NCBI RefSeq assembly: GCF_049546785.1
Contig: NZ_JBMWAN010000001.1
Coordinates: 434,001 to 498,000 of the forward strand
DNA from: Nitrospira_D sp035465795
Lineage (GTDB): Bacteria > Nitrospirota > Nitrospiria > Nitrospirales > Nitrospiraceae
Reading direction: 5' to 3'
Length of the DNA stretch: 64,000 bases
In this document: piece by piece, positions 34,244 to 43,189 of the stretch
Layout of the letters: every line of letters begins with the position of its first letter
How positions within the stretch are numbered: position 1 is the stretch's first letter
Position numbers and translations under genes: made by a program
Notes under the pieces: generated by a model
What the model was told of the DNA's origin: nothing
Database searches by the model: none
The model's input: only the letters and a program-made list of their open reading frames with translations

Positions 34244-35581
34244 TCACTTCGGCGGATTCAGCCGTACAAATACCTGCTCATACACCGTCCATCCCAGCGC
34301 TTCCAATTCCTGCCTGGCGCGAGGCGAGACATTTCCCGCGATCCAGAGTTCGCGCCGGGCGATACGCGGCCGGCTGGGCACATGGGCCGTCAGGGCCTGT
34401 GCGACACGCGCAACGCGCGAGGTCCAAAACAGGTAATCGACCGGCAGCATCACGACAAGCGTCTGATCCCTGGCATAGAGAGCCGGGATACGCGGCAGCG
34501 CCAGCAGCCGGTCAACGGCGCCGACATGCAGGTGATACCCGCGCATCATCTCCGCCACGTGCTGGTAAAACAGCGCCAGGTCCTCGGAAGGCGCCTCCCT
34601 CGCGACCGCAAGGAACGCCTCACGGTCCTCGACGCCGGCCAGTTCATCGAGCACCGTGGTGATGATGGTCGAGTGTCGCGGAGAATACACCGGATTGAGG
34701 AAGAACCGGTGGATGTCCTCCTCACTGACTCCCATCTTCTCCAATTTGTCCCGATCGATGGCGCGCAGATCGCCCGGTGAATAGTCGCGGACCTGCTCAT
34801 CGAGGTACGAGGTCCAGCGGGTCGCGCTGAAGCTAAACCAGAGGATGCCGCCTCCCGGTATAAAGAAATACCCGAACTGAGGAGCCAGATCGGCGGTGAA
34901 GGCGATCCAGGTCAGTTCGTTCAACTCGTCCTGCAGGACGGGATTGGACGAATAGGGATCCACACCCAACTCAAACGCGAGTTTGCGCTTCAGATACGAA
35001 AAACCGATCGTCGACTTCGTCACAGAATCTTCCCGCTCGCTCGATTCAAACGTGCTCGCGCGTCCGGGCATGGCAAGAAACTCCAGGAGTCCCCCGGCAA
35101 CACTACTCCCGACCCGTCCGGGCTCCATGATCAGCATCTTCACACCGCGCAAGGGATGGAGAACCTGAAACTGGAGGGCATCGACGAACACCTTCGATTT
35201 GCGCACCTCCCTCAGCGCCGCGATGGCCTCGCTTTCTCCGATGCGGGTCCGAAGCATGGCCACGCCGGTGGCGGGAAAGGTCCCGAAGTCGGAGGTCACG
35301 ACAAAATGGTGCTGGGCGCCATCGTTGACGACTTCGTCCTGAACCATGTGCTGTGGTCCCTTGAGCCAGTCCGCCGGCAACAGCGCCTGCGCGGACAGGG
35401 GCGGAGGAACTTCCCACTCAAGCGGTCCCGGCTCCGGCGGCGGGGGTAGCCCCTCCCGCTCTTTGGTCACGGAACAGGCAACCAGGAGGGCGCAGACACA
35501 CACCCACACAAGACCATGGGCATGACCGACAAACCTTCGTCGTGGCACAGGCAATGGTCTCACCTGAAATGTCTCCACCAT
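34244..35581 (-). CDS. Lipoprotein of unknown function
   Basis: A 445-residue protein with a lipobox CALLVACS (Cys36) and a Pro-rich stretch after it. The rest shows no family that I recognise. It has LPADWLKGPQHMV, a segment GYFFIPGGGILWFSFSATRW and DRDKLEKMGVSEEDIHRFFLNPVYSP, and it ends with VYEQVFVRLNPPK, a strand pattern suggesting a mixed alpha/beta domain. The start overlaps the stop of the porin gene by one base (TAATG), so the two are translationally coupled and likely work together. Confidence 0.72.
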   Translation of the reverse strand: MVETFQVRPLPVPRRRFVGHAHGLVWVCVCALLVACSVTKEREGLPPPPEPGPLEWEVPPPLSAQALLPADWLKGPQHMVQDEVVNDGAQHHFVVTSDFGTFPATGVAMLRTRIGESEAIAALREVRKSKVFVDALQFQVLHPLRGVKMLIMEPGRVGSSVAGGLLEFLAMPGRASTFESSEREDSVTKSTIGFSYLKRKLAFELGVDPYSSNPVLQDELNELTWIAFTADLAPQFGYFFIPGGGILWFSFSATRWTSYLDEQVRDYSPGDLRAIDRDKLEKMGVSEEDIHRFFLNPVYSPRHSTIITTVLDELAGVEDREAFLAVAREAPSEDLALFYQHVAEMMRGYHLHVGAVDRLLALPRIPALYARDQTLVVMLPVDYLFWTSRVARVAQALTAHVPSRPRIARRELWIAGNVSPRARQELEALGWTVYEQVFVRLNPPK

Positions 35582-36798
35582 TATGAATCAAAGGCCCACA
35601 GCAGGCCGAGGATGACGAGATTCTGATTCGGGGTCAGCCCGGCGACACCGGGCGCGACCTCCCCTCCCGTATAGAAGCCGCCCTGAGAGCCGGTCGATCG
35701 GTCGAACCGGTATTCCAGGCGCAAGAGGCCGGTCTGGCGTCCAATGGCGATGCGGTATTCAAGGGTGGACGTCACCGCCGTGATGAGCTGCTCTGCTCCG
35801 GTCAATCGCCCGTTTCGATCCCAATACAGCTCCGGGCGGAAGGCCACGCTCCAGGGCCCACTGACATGACGCCGGACAAAGAGCGCCGCGCTGGTCCAAA
35901 AAAGTCTCGGATGGCCGGCCTGCTCTACAGCATTCTCCGTGCCCGCATCATAAGCGAGCGCCACCGTCCAGGCGTCATCTTTCCACTCAATGATGCTATC
36001 CGAGAAAAACCGCCAAAATGTCAGAGACGTGTCGAATTGATCCGGACCATAGTAAAAGTTCTGCGTGAGCGTCCAGGAAGGCGCCGGCTTCCACATCACT
36101 TGGGTGCCGTAGCTGGGAACCAGATTCGGTCGTGAAAGGTTGTTGTATCCGTTGATGACATAGACGGCAAGCTGCAACGTCTCAGTGACGGGATATTGGG
36201 CGGCCAGGCCGGTCATGAAATAAGGAGCATTGTCGGCCATATAGGATCTGGTGTAGTTGGAGTTGTTCCGGCTTAAGAACGACTCGTACCCGATAAAGCT
36301 GTTAAACAGTCCTGCTGTCAGCTTCAGACCATTCCCTAGCGGCGCCAGGTAGGACACATTCGCCCGGTGGACATAGCGCAAGACGTCCGCTCCCGGCACG
36401 GGCTTGTCGCCCTGCGGGGTCGTTGAAGGCACCAGCAGGCTGGTGTCATAACCTCCCTGTCCCCCCGCTTCCAGGCCCCATCTCGAATCCGGCGTCGCAT
36501 CCTTACGCACATACCCCATCGCCATGTTTGGCGCGAACTCGTTCGTTCGCGGCGTGGTGATTTTGCTCCGCCACTTGTGGTTTTCCGGAAAATTGAAATT
36601 GAGAGGATAACTGCCGTCGAGGTAGGCGCCATAGTGCCAATTCGACGAGACAGGAGTCTTGTCTTCAGCCCGGGCGACCCCGGCACAGAGCAGCGTGAAG
36701 AAGGCTACCGCACCAGAGACAGCGCGAAGACAGCCCCCCGACAGACGTGAAACGTCCCACGATCTGGTTTCCAGAGATGTGCGACACCATACGCTCAC
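35581..36798 (-). CDS. Porin, beta-barrel porin-2 (OmpL-like) type
   Basis: About 405 residues. A signal segment AVSGAVAFFTLLCAGVARAED leads into SNWHYGAYLDGSYPLNFN, RTNEFAPNMAMGYVRKD, WGLEAGGQGGYDT, a YVINGYNN strand, and the C-terminal LVILGLLWAFDS. These features (double-wall sheet with NEF...N motif and central GxxxP loops) fit the BBP2/OmpL-like porin family. No ATG is available between the patatin stop and the signal peptide, so a GTG at 36798 was chosen. It is 28 bases after the patatin gene and coupled to the lipoprotein gene. Confidence 0.78.
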   Translation of the reverse strand: MSVWCRTSLETRSWDVSRLSGGCLRAVSGAVAFFTLLCAGVARAEDKTPVSSNWHYGAYLDGSYPLNFNFPENHKWRSKITTPRTNEFAPNMAMGYVRKDATPDSRWGLEAGGQGGYDTSLLVPSTTPQGDKPVPGADVLRYVHRANVSYLAPLGNGLKLTAGLFNSFIGYESFLSRNNSNYTRSYMADNAPYFMTGLAAQYPVTETLQLAVYVINGYNNLSRPNLVPSYGTQVMWKPAPSWTLTQNFYYGPDQFDTSLTFWRFFSDSIIEWKDDAWTVALAYDAGTENAVEQAGHPRLFWTSAALFVRRHVSGPWSVAFRPELYWDRNGRLTGAEQLITAVTSTLEYRIAIGRQTGLLRLEYRFDRSTGSQGGFYTGGEVAPGVAGLTPNQNLVILGLLWAFDS

Positions 36799-36826
36799 GC
36801 CTGAACATACCGTTCTTGAATGCGGG

Positions 36827-38035
36827 TTAAAATCCAGGCGGCTGCTTGGTCCAGTCGTACCCGTTCTTTGCCAGGTCATACCCGAGCTGGAACAGTTGCC
36901 GCATATAGGGGTTGTCGAACTCTTCCTTATGCGAAGCCTTGAAGGTGTCCGGGATATAGGCGAGATTGAAATCCACCTGGTCCCGCTGGGCGACCGCAAA
37001 AATCCGGAAGAGGTCGCCTCTGCCCTGCGTCTGGATCAGTGAGGTGATGGCGCGGGCCGCGATCGACATCGTTCGCCGTTCCACCTGCGCCCAATCCGGA
37101 TCCAACCGCGCATTCCGGATCACGTAGAGGTGGCGCTCACGCTGCATACCGGCAGCGGCCGCACGCTCCGCCAGCTGGAGCTGCGGCGGGTACACGAACA
37201 CCTGAGCCGAGGCCCCGCCGTCCACATGCATTTCCTGATACCGCTGCCCATTGGCTTCCACGTCGATAAAGACCGGCGGGAACGCCGCCGGCAGAGCCGC
37301 CGAGGCGATCAGAATGCTGCGAAAGAGGTGCAGGGCATCCGGATGTCCGCTGGCGGCGATCTTGCCTAAATTCCAGATGACCGGCTGGCGGGCATCAAGG
37401 TTGGTCGTGCCGACAAACAGCAGGCGCCCCTTCACATATTCCGCCGCGATCTCCTGCAGCAGTTGTTCTGTGACATATTTCTTGGTGAGTTTCCAGAGCG
37501 GCGCGTTGTCCGCCATGGCATCAGCCAGGACCGCGGCAAGAAAGTTTCGCTCCTCGAGAATATCCTTGCTTGAGATGCCGGTATAGATCTCTTTGATCAC
37601 CGGATCGTATTGCCGGCCGAGAAAGGCGAACGGCGCAATCAAAGCTCCGGTGCTGACCCCGGTGACCAGTTTGAATTCCGGCCTGGTGCCTGAAGCCGTC
37701 CATCCGTTCAATAGCCCTGTGCCAAAGGCGCCGTTATCGCCGCCTCCCGACACCGCCAGGAAATGGACAGGCGGCAGCGGACCGGTTTCGCCGGCTTTCG
37801 CCCGCTGCTCCAACTCGCGCCGGGCAGACTCCTCCGCCTCCCGCAAAAGTTCTGGCAGGGTCGCCGGGACGTACCGGACCCCTGGCAGACCCGCCACCTC
37901 TGCCTGCACCTGCAGCTCCGGGGGCACGGCGGGGAGTCTGTCTGAAGGATAACAACCTGCCAGTCCGGCGGTCGTACACAACAGCCAGACCCACAGGTGT
38001 CCGGCCGGAATCATGCCCACGATTCGCTGCCTCAT
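36827..38035 (-). CDS. Patatin-like phospholipase, lipoprotein 1
   Basis: A 402-residue lipoprotein with lipobox AGLAGC (Cys28). The patatin domain shows the oxyanion loop VSGGGDNGAFGTG, nucleophile S128 in GVSTGA, and the DGG motif (HVDGGASAQVF) carrying the catalytic Asp. All dyad elements are intact, so it should be an active lipid acyl hydrolase facing the periplasm or the cell surface. ATG 38035 has AAGGAAG at good spacing. It lies between the SYLF lipoprotein and the porin in the envelope gene run. Confidence 0.9.
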   Translation of the reverse strand: MRQRIVGMIPAGHLWVWLLCTTAGLAGCYPSDRLPAVPPELQVQAEVAGLPGVRYVPATLPELLREAEESARRELEQRAKAGETGPLPPVHFLAVSGGGDNGAFGTGLLNGWTASGTRPEFKLVTGVSTGALIAPFAFLGRQYDPVIKEIYTGISSKDILEERNFLAAVLADAMADNAPLWKLTKKYVTEQLLQEIAAEYVKGRLLFVGTTNLDARQPVIWNLGKIAASGHPDALHLFRSILIASAALPAAFPPVFIDVEANGQRYQEMHVDGGASAQVFVYPPQLQLAERAAAAGMQRERHLYVIRNARLDPDWAQVERRTMSIAARAITSLIQTQGRGDLFRIFAVAQRDQVDFNLAYIPDTFKASHKEEFDNPYMRQLFQLGYDLAKNGYDWTKQPPGF

Positions 38036-38106
38036 CGTGTTCTTCCTTGATCTGAAACGAGCAACTGCCTGACCTGGCGAGGAACGAACCTCGCTCTTTC
38101 CTCTTT

Positions 38107-38706
38107 CTACTCGATGGAATAGGGCTGCGCCCGAAGCACACCGATCGTAACGGTCGCGGAAATACCTGCATCGGTCAGCACATAGGTCCTCACGCGCCGC
38201 CTCATGAGATCTGCCATGGCATCACTCTCGGCCGCGCCGATCGCGCCTGCGGCGCCCATGTCTCCTGCCTTAACCGCCAGTTCGGCCTCACTCCCCGTAT
38301 TCCACGTGCCGGCGGCGAGATCCCGAAGCATCTCGGCATCCCGGAAGATCAGGATCACTCTCTCGGCTCGTCCGCCCCATCCCCAGCCGAACTGCAGCTC
38401 AGGCACACGCAGATAGCTCTTCTTTCCGCTCGCCTTGTCCACCACCACCCCGGCCCCGCCTCCGGCGCCGACCACGGGGACTTTCACGACCTTCTTTTCA
38501 ATGACAGCATACCCGACCGATCGCGCCAATTCCTGTTCCGTTCCGGGCTGCTCGTTAACAAGCCGGGTCAGCGTGTCCTTTTCCAGACTATCGAAATACG
38601 CGAGCTTCTCTTCCTTGCTCCCGACCAGGCCACCTGCACAACCGGTCATCGCCATGACCAGCACCGCCACCAGCGCTATCATCCTTAAACATTGCCTCAC
38701 TATCAT
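38107..38706 (-). CDS. SYLF/YSC84-domain lipoprotein
   Basis: A 199-residue lipoprotein with lipobox AMTGC (Cys23). The SYLF (Ysc84) domain is seen in ELARSVGYAVIEK, VPVVGAGGGAGVVVDKASGKKSYLRV, FGWGWGGRAERVILIFRD and the C-terminal TYVLTDAGISATVTIG. SYLF domains in eukaryotes bind phosphoinositides and actin; in bacteria they are secreted lipid-binding proteins of unknown role. Its position between two patatin-like lipases suggests lipid handling. Confidence 0.85.
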   Translation of the reverse strand: MIVRQCLRMIALVAVLVMAMTGCAGGLVGSKEEKLAYFDSLEKDTLTRLVNEQPGTEQELARSVGYAVIEKKVVKVPVVGAGGGAGVVVDKASGKKSYLRVPELQFGWGWGGRAERVILIFRDAEMLRDLAAGTWNTGSEAELAVKAGDMGAAGAIGAAESDAMADLMRRRVRTYVLTDAGISATVTIGVLRAQPYSIE

Positions 38707-38782
38707 CTCGCGCGTTCCTTCCTTTCCCCTTGCCGAATAATGACCGGACGCTCCCTCACCTCCTGGTTCGCTCCTTCCCGCT

Positions 38783-40186
38783 TCACTGGGACGTTTCCAG
38801 GTCCCGCATCAACCGCTGAAATTCAGGATCGTCGCGGATCAGGCGCGAGGCGGCCAGAAGCAGTTGGTCTATTTGCGGGTCCGTGAGATACAGTGTGGTC
38901 GGAATCTTCATGAGGGAGCGCCGTTTGTCCGGATCAGCCACTTCGCTCAAACCGGCGTTGATGAAATAGACGTCGGCGTCGGAGGCGAACGGGCTGTCGG
39001 CCGCTCGTGGTGAGGCACGAAGCTGCAACCGCACCTTTTCTACGCCCATCCGCAGCAGCGTGATCGTATCGAACGAATAACGATTGATCGGCAGGTCAAC
39101 CATAGAACCCATCGCGCTGGTAATGGCCGGGATATGATCGCTCCGGTACTCGAGCACATCGGGACTGGTTTCGGCGTTCACCGACAGCACCACCAGCTTC
39201 CGGACCTGCTTCAGGTTGCCCTCCTTTAAGAATCGCTCCAGCCCACCCATGACACTGGATGATTCGAGCAAACCACGGAGGGCCAAATTGTCCGACAGGC
39301 CGCCATCGAGGAGATGGATGTTAGGACGCTTCTCGATATCCTGGTAGGAGAGCAACTCGTTCGCTCGCTGACCGGCGATACCGCCTTTGTTTTTGGCTTC
39401 GCTCAGCCATGGTGGCATAGGATAGCCGCATTGCCCGGCATAATTCTTCAAGCTGATGGGACTGAGCACCAACGGCAACGCCGCGGACGAGGCGGAGGCC
39501 CAGGCGATCGGCAGCCGGCTCAGATCCGAGCAGATCATATCGAATTGATACTGAACGAATTCGAAGCGCGAGAGCGTGGCCATATCTGACGCATGGATAA
39601 GGAGCCAGGGACGTTGATTGCGCTTGATCAGATCTCCATAGGTGGCCCCCTCGAAGAGCGACTCGTCCAGTAGTTCCGCCATGAGATGCGCGCGACCAAA
39701 ATAGGGAGACCAGAGCCTGATCCAATTGCCGGGAGATGTGAACACTCTGGCCTTCAGTTCGCTTTCCCAGTCCTTCCGTAAGAAGCGGGATTCAAAATCG
39801 TGAAATATCCGATCGCCATGCAGCACGTAGTACCCGGCGGTAAAGGTGCCTCCGGACAAGGCGAAGATGAGATCGAGCTCATCGAGCAGGCGCTTGCGCT
39901 TCCCTTCCCAGGTGATCTGCTGACTGGCGAGCTCCCGTAACGCCCCGAAGGCGAGCGTGGAAGCCCTGGTGCCCCCGCCGGAAAAGGCTGCGATGATCAG
40001 CAGACCATCCGTATTATCGGCATCAGGCGGGGCGAGGTTGCGGAACCGGTACCCGCCCTCCGGGTCCCACTGATCCAACGGCTGGTTCGGGGTGGGACGC
40101 ACGTACGAGCAGCCCTGGAGCAGGCCAAACACGACCAACAGCGCGAACAAAGCGAACGGCCTTCGGCCCCTTATCGGACGTGCCAT
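38783..40186 (-). CDS. Patatin-like phospholipase, lipoprotein 2
   Basis: A 467-residue lipoprotein with lipobox LLQGC (Cys26). The glycine-rich oxyanion loop is FSGGGTRAST (69-77), the nucleophile S111 lies in FALSGGTFTAGYY (Ala instead of the first Gly of G-x-S-x-G), and LLDGGLSDN carries the catalytic Asp. It is diverged from the other patatin in this run. GGGAGGAG precedes ATG 40186. The gap to the M48 gene upstream is 18 bases. Confidence 0.88.
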   Translation of the reverse strand: MARPIRGRRPFALFALLVVFGLLQGCSYVRPTPNQPLDQWDPEGGYRFRNLAPPDADNTDGLLIIAAFSGGGTRASTLAFGALRELASQQITWEGKRKRLLDELDLIFALSGGTFTAGYYVLHGDRIFHDFESRFLRKDWESELKARVFTSPGNWIRLWSPYFGRAHLMAELLDESLFEGATYGDLIKRNQRPWLLIHASDMATLSRFEFVQYQFDMICSDLSRLPIAWASASSAALPLVLSPISLKNYAGQCGYPMPPWLSEAKNKGGIAGQRANELLSYQDIEKRPNIHLLDGGLSDNLALRGLLESSSVMGGLERFLKEGNLKQVRKLVVLSVNAETSPDVLEYRSDHIPAITSAMGSMVDLPINRYSFDTITLLRMGVEKVRLQLRASPRAADSPFASDADVYFINAGLSEVADPDKRRSLMKIPTTLYLTDPQIDQLLLAASRLIRDDPEFQRLMRDLETSQ

Positions 40187-40204
40187 GGCATGGGCTCCTC
40201 CCTG

Positions 40205-41719
40205 CTATCGGGACTTCTTCGGTTCATACAGTTCGGCGATGGCCACCTTGACGAGCTGCCCCTCCTTGAGCTGATCCCCTACCGCGAGATTGTTGACGAC
40301 CGCGATCTGTTCCTTCTTCCAGGCCGAGTTGGTGCGAGCCGCCAGGGCCTCGATCGACTCTCCTGCCTGCGCCTTCACCAAACGGATGCGCTTCTCCTTG
40401 ACCCCGGTCCGTTCGGATGCCGACAGGGGCCTGAAACTGTGAGCGACCGACCAGAAGAGGGCCTGCAAGGCTTCGAAATTTCTCGTCGGGGCCATGCCGA
40501 CCACCTGATAAATGAGCCCGCCATGCGCAATCCAGGTGATGTGGAGTGTCACGTCGCCGTTCGCCTTGATCTGCGTGAAGGCCGCAGGGAGCTGATTGAT
40601 GGTCGTCTTCTCCGTCTTCGACACCACGTCGATCTTGGCCTTGTTCTCGAGTTGGCGAGCGCCCTCCAGGGGATCGCTCCCTTCCGCCACAGCCCCCACG
40701 ACGACGGCCGCATCTTTATTGGGCGCGGCCGACACAATCCTCTCGGGTGTATTGTCGTTGTTCCATTTCTCCGGGAACTCCAGGAAGAAATTCATGTCGG
40801 GATGGAGGAACGTGCGGCCCTCGAAGACACCGTTCGCGGCCCGCTGGCCATACACCATGCCGTCCAATCGGGCCAGAAACGCTTCGTTCGTCGCGCTGAT
40901 CGGCGCCTGGCTCGCTTGCGTCAGTTCCCTGGCATGCGCCGCGGTCTTTGTCACCCGATCGGGAGTCGCAGGGTGCGAGTCAAAGAAACTAGGCTTCCGC
41001 GGCTCCTTGCTCATGAGTTCGACTTCACGGCCGAGTGTGTTTAAGAAGACGGATAAGGCGGCCGGGTTCCACCCGGCGTTCGCGGCCATGTCCTGTCCCA
41101 CCCGGTCCGCCTCCGTCTCCTGACTGCGGCTGTAGGGCGAAAACAGCACGCCCTGGGTCAAATCGCCGACGCCCCCGATGATATGTCCTACGAGTGGACT
41201 GACCATGCCGGTGATCCCCGACGCGATCCCGAAGACCACCGCGAAGGGGCCCTGCTTGGAGATTTTCTGGACGGTGTGCCGGGCCGCGACGTGCCCGATC
41301 TCATGTCCCACGACGCCGGCGAGTTCATCTTCGGAGTTCACCAGGGCGAGCAGGCCGCGAGTCACATACACGTAGCCGCCGGGAAGGGCGAAGGCGTTCG
41401 GCTCCGCCATATCCGCGAGGTGAAACCGATACGTGAGGTCCTGGCGCGGAGACTCCTTCGCCAGCCGCTGACCGAGTGCATCCAGATAGGGGAGGAATTG
41501 CTCATCCTTCAGCAGGCCCATCTGCGCCTCGACCTTCTTGGCCTCCTCTTCGCCGATCTTCTTTTCCTGTTCAACCGAAATCAGCGTGACCTCGGGCAGT
41601 CCGCTGACCGGATTGATCGAGCAAGCCGTGGCCTGCAGGCCTGCCAGCAACAAACCCGAAAGGAGCCAGCGCTGCCGGTGGAGCCTGCGCATCGAGTGAT
41701 CTTTCCCAAACGCGTTCAT
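40205..41719 (-). CDS. M48-family metalloprotease lipoprotein with LysM-like tail
   Basis: A 504-residue lipoprotein with lipobox LQATAC (Cys33). The M48 catalytic motif HEIGH is at 139-143 with the third zinc ligand in QETEADRVG. The middle half follows BepA/LoiP-type proteins (NAFALPGGYVYVTRGLL, YSRSQETEADRVGQDMA, SFFDSHPATPDR). The C-terminal 45 residues (AGESIEALAARTNSAWKKEQ) resemble a LysM/SH3 sugar-binding repeat. BepA-like proteases clear stalled outer-membrane proteins at the BAM and LptD sites. A GGAGGAT site and a perfect 14-bp palindrome lie immediately upstream. First gene of the envelope run. Confidence 0.9.
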   Translation of the reverse strand: MNAFGKDHSMRRLHRQRWLLSGLLLAGLQATACSINPVSGLPEVTLISVEQEKKIGEEEAKKVEAQMGLLKDEQFLPYLDALGQRLAKESPRQDLTYRFHLADMAEPNAFALPGGYVYVTRGLLALVNSEDELAGVVGHEIGHVAARHTVQKISKQGPFAVVFGIASGITGMVSPLVGHIIGGVGDLTQGVLFSPYSRSQETEADRVGQDMAANAGWNPAALSVFLNTLGREVELMSKEPRKPSFFDSHPATPDRVTKTAAHARELTQASQAPISATNEAFLARLDGMVYGQRAANGVFEGRTFLHPDMNFFLEFPEKWNNDNTPERIVSAAPNKDAAVVVGAVAEGSDPLEGARQLENKAKIDVVSKTEKTTINQLPAAFTQIKANGDVTLHITWIAHGGLIYQVVGMAPTRNFEALQALFWSVAHSFRPLSASERTGVKEKRIRLVKAQAGESIEALAARTNSAWKKEQIAVVNNLAVGDQLKEGQLVKVAIAELYEPKKSR

Positions 41720-41730
41720 ACATCCTCCTC

Positions 41731-41744
41731 ATACATTAATGTAT
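41731..41744. promoter_or_regulatory. Perfect 14-bp palindrome upstream of the M48 gene, putative operator
   Basis: ATACATTAATGTAT reads identically on both strands and ends two bases before the GGAGGAT ribosome-binding site of the M48 gene. A shorter palindrome (attacgtaat, near 41786-41795) lies further upstream. The AT-rich symmetric sequence in GC-rich DNA looks like an operator for a dimeric repressor; the regulator is not in the window as far as I can tell. Confidence 0.45.
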
Positions 41745-41964
41745 CCACATCGCCGGTCCAGCGGTGCAGATCATAAAGCCCATTATTACGTAATTCTGTG
41801 AGTCTGATTTCGACCGACATGGTCTGCGTGAGACGCAGTGAACGTTGCAATGCCGACCCTCTATGAAGGGCACAGGCGGCATGATTGATCCGCATCGGCC
41901 GCCATTCTAAGGATACGCCTCCATGAAGTCGAGAGGCCTCTCAGCCCCGCTCGCCTTCCCCTCC

Positions 41965-42528
41965 TTATGGCACCTCAGCCAGGGCGCCGCCGCTGACCGT
42001 CAGATTCTTTGTCACCCCGACCGACGGGCGCGCAGCCATCGGCTCACCCATATGACGATCAACATAGGTAACGGAGAGTACGCCGTTCCGAATGCGCATG
42101 GCTTGCGGGACAATCCGGTCTCCCACGAACACCGCGTTGGTTCCCACGAAGCGCCCTTCGATATTGAGCGCGACCGCCACGTACAGAAAACTCCCCGTGC
42201 CGCCCGGTTGCTGCAGGAGCCACACGGCCGCATCCTCCACACCGTCTCCGTTGAGGTCCCCCGACACAGGCTCTTCGACCAGAATCGTCACAACCGTCAT
42301 CGTGGAGCCCGGCACAGCTTCCTTCTCGGACCTCCCCGCGGCCAGACTCACGAGTTCCTGCCCGATCCAATAGGCTGCCTCCCTCGGATCGGTTGCGGCC
42401 GGGGACGCGGACGCGACAGACAGGTTGCCTCCCAGGACGGGAATCAGGATCGCCATGGCGCACAAAGCTCGATGAAACCTCCACGCGAGTTGCGGTCCCG
42501 AACAATCCTGCACCAGCAATCTCTTCAT
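41965..42528 (-). CDS. Exported protein of unknown function with FG-GAP/EF-hand-like motif
   Basis: The 187-residue product has a signal segment (ALCAMAILIPVLGGNLSVASA) and a GDLNGDGVEDAAVWLL motif near residue 90, a calcium-binding D-x-N-x-D loop of the FG-GAP or dockerin kind, with a beta-rich remainder ending in VSVGVTKNLTV-like strands. Only one such repeat is present. It is the last gene of the carbon-metabolism run on the minus strand, 83 bases after rpiB, and may be unrelated to it in function. Confidence 0.62.
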   Translation of the reverse strand: MKRLLVQDCSGPQLAWRFHRALCAMAILIPVLGGNLSVASASPAATDPREAAYWIGQELVSLAAGRSEKEAVPGSTMTVVTILVEEPVSGDLNGDGVEDAAVWLLQQPGGTGSFLYVAVALNIEGRFVGTNAVFVGDRIVPQAMRIRNGVLSVTYVDRHMGEPMAARPSVGVTKNLTVSGGALAEVP

Positions 42529-42611
42529 CCCGGCTCCTCGTCACATCTTAGTCAATGAAACCATTCACGGACATTGGGCTGTGAGCGGGATATTCTGCGA
42601 GGCCACGACCT

Positions 42612-43112
42612 TCAGCGCGACGAACGATCGGCCGACTTCGGGCGAGCCTTCCGCCTGTTCTTCTGGAGGTAACGCCTCTCAATGGCCTCTACCTTGGCCA
42701 GCCGCCGAAGGTGCCGTTCATCGTGCGTGAACTTGGCCTTCAGAAAGGCGCGCACCAGCTCATGCGCCACCTCTTCCCCGATCACGCGGCCGCCCATGAC
42801 CAGCACGTTCATGTCGTCATGCTCCACCCCCTGGCGCGCCGAGTAGGTGTCATGACAGACCCCCGCGCGAATCTTCGGAATCTTATTGGCGGCGATGGAC
42901 GCGCCCACGCCGCTGCCGCAGATCATGATGCCTCGATCCGCGTCTCCCTGACGCACGGCGAGGCCAACGGCTTCCGCGAAGTCCGGGTAGTCGACCGGGG
43001 CAGTACTGTGAGTTCCCAGATCCAGCACGCTGTGCCGCAGACCGGTAAGATAGGTCTTCAGGATCTCTTTCAACTGAAAACCTGCGTGATCGGATCCGAT
43101 GGCGACACGCAC
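42612..43112 (-). CDS. rpiB: Ribose-5-phosphate isomerase B
   Basis: A 166-residue LacAB/RpiB protein: RVAIGSDHAGFQLKE, DLGTHSTAPVDYPDFAEAV, catalytic-site ICGSGVGASIAANK and the family-typical ARQGVEHDDMNVLVMGGRVIG. It interconverts ribose 5-phosphate and ribulose 5-phosphate. The C-terminal tail of about 25 residues is basic and longer than usual. GTG is the only suitable start and gives the canonical N-terminus. In this run it links pentose phosphates with the phosphoketolase xfp. Confidence 0.93.
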   Translation of the reverse strand: MRVAIGSDHAGFQLKEILKTYLTGLRHSVLDLGTHSTAPVDYPDFAEAVGLAVRQGDADRGIMICGSGVGASIAANKIPKIRAGVCHDTYSARQGVEHDDMNVLVMGGRVIGEEVAHELVRAFLKAKFTHDERHLRRLAKVEAIERRYLQKNRRKARPKSADRSSR

Positions 43113-43189
43113 CCCCTACCTCCCTGGTTTCATCTGCTGCATCATGGCTTCTGTGGCCGTTCGCGATGCCCGTCGTTTCACACACCCGC

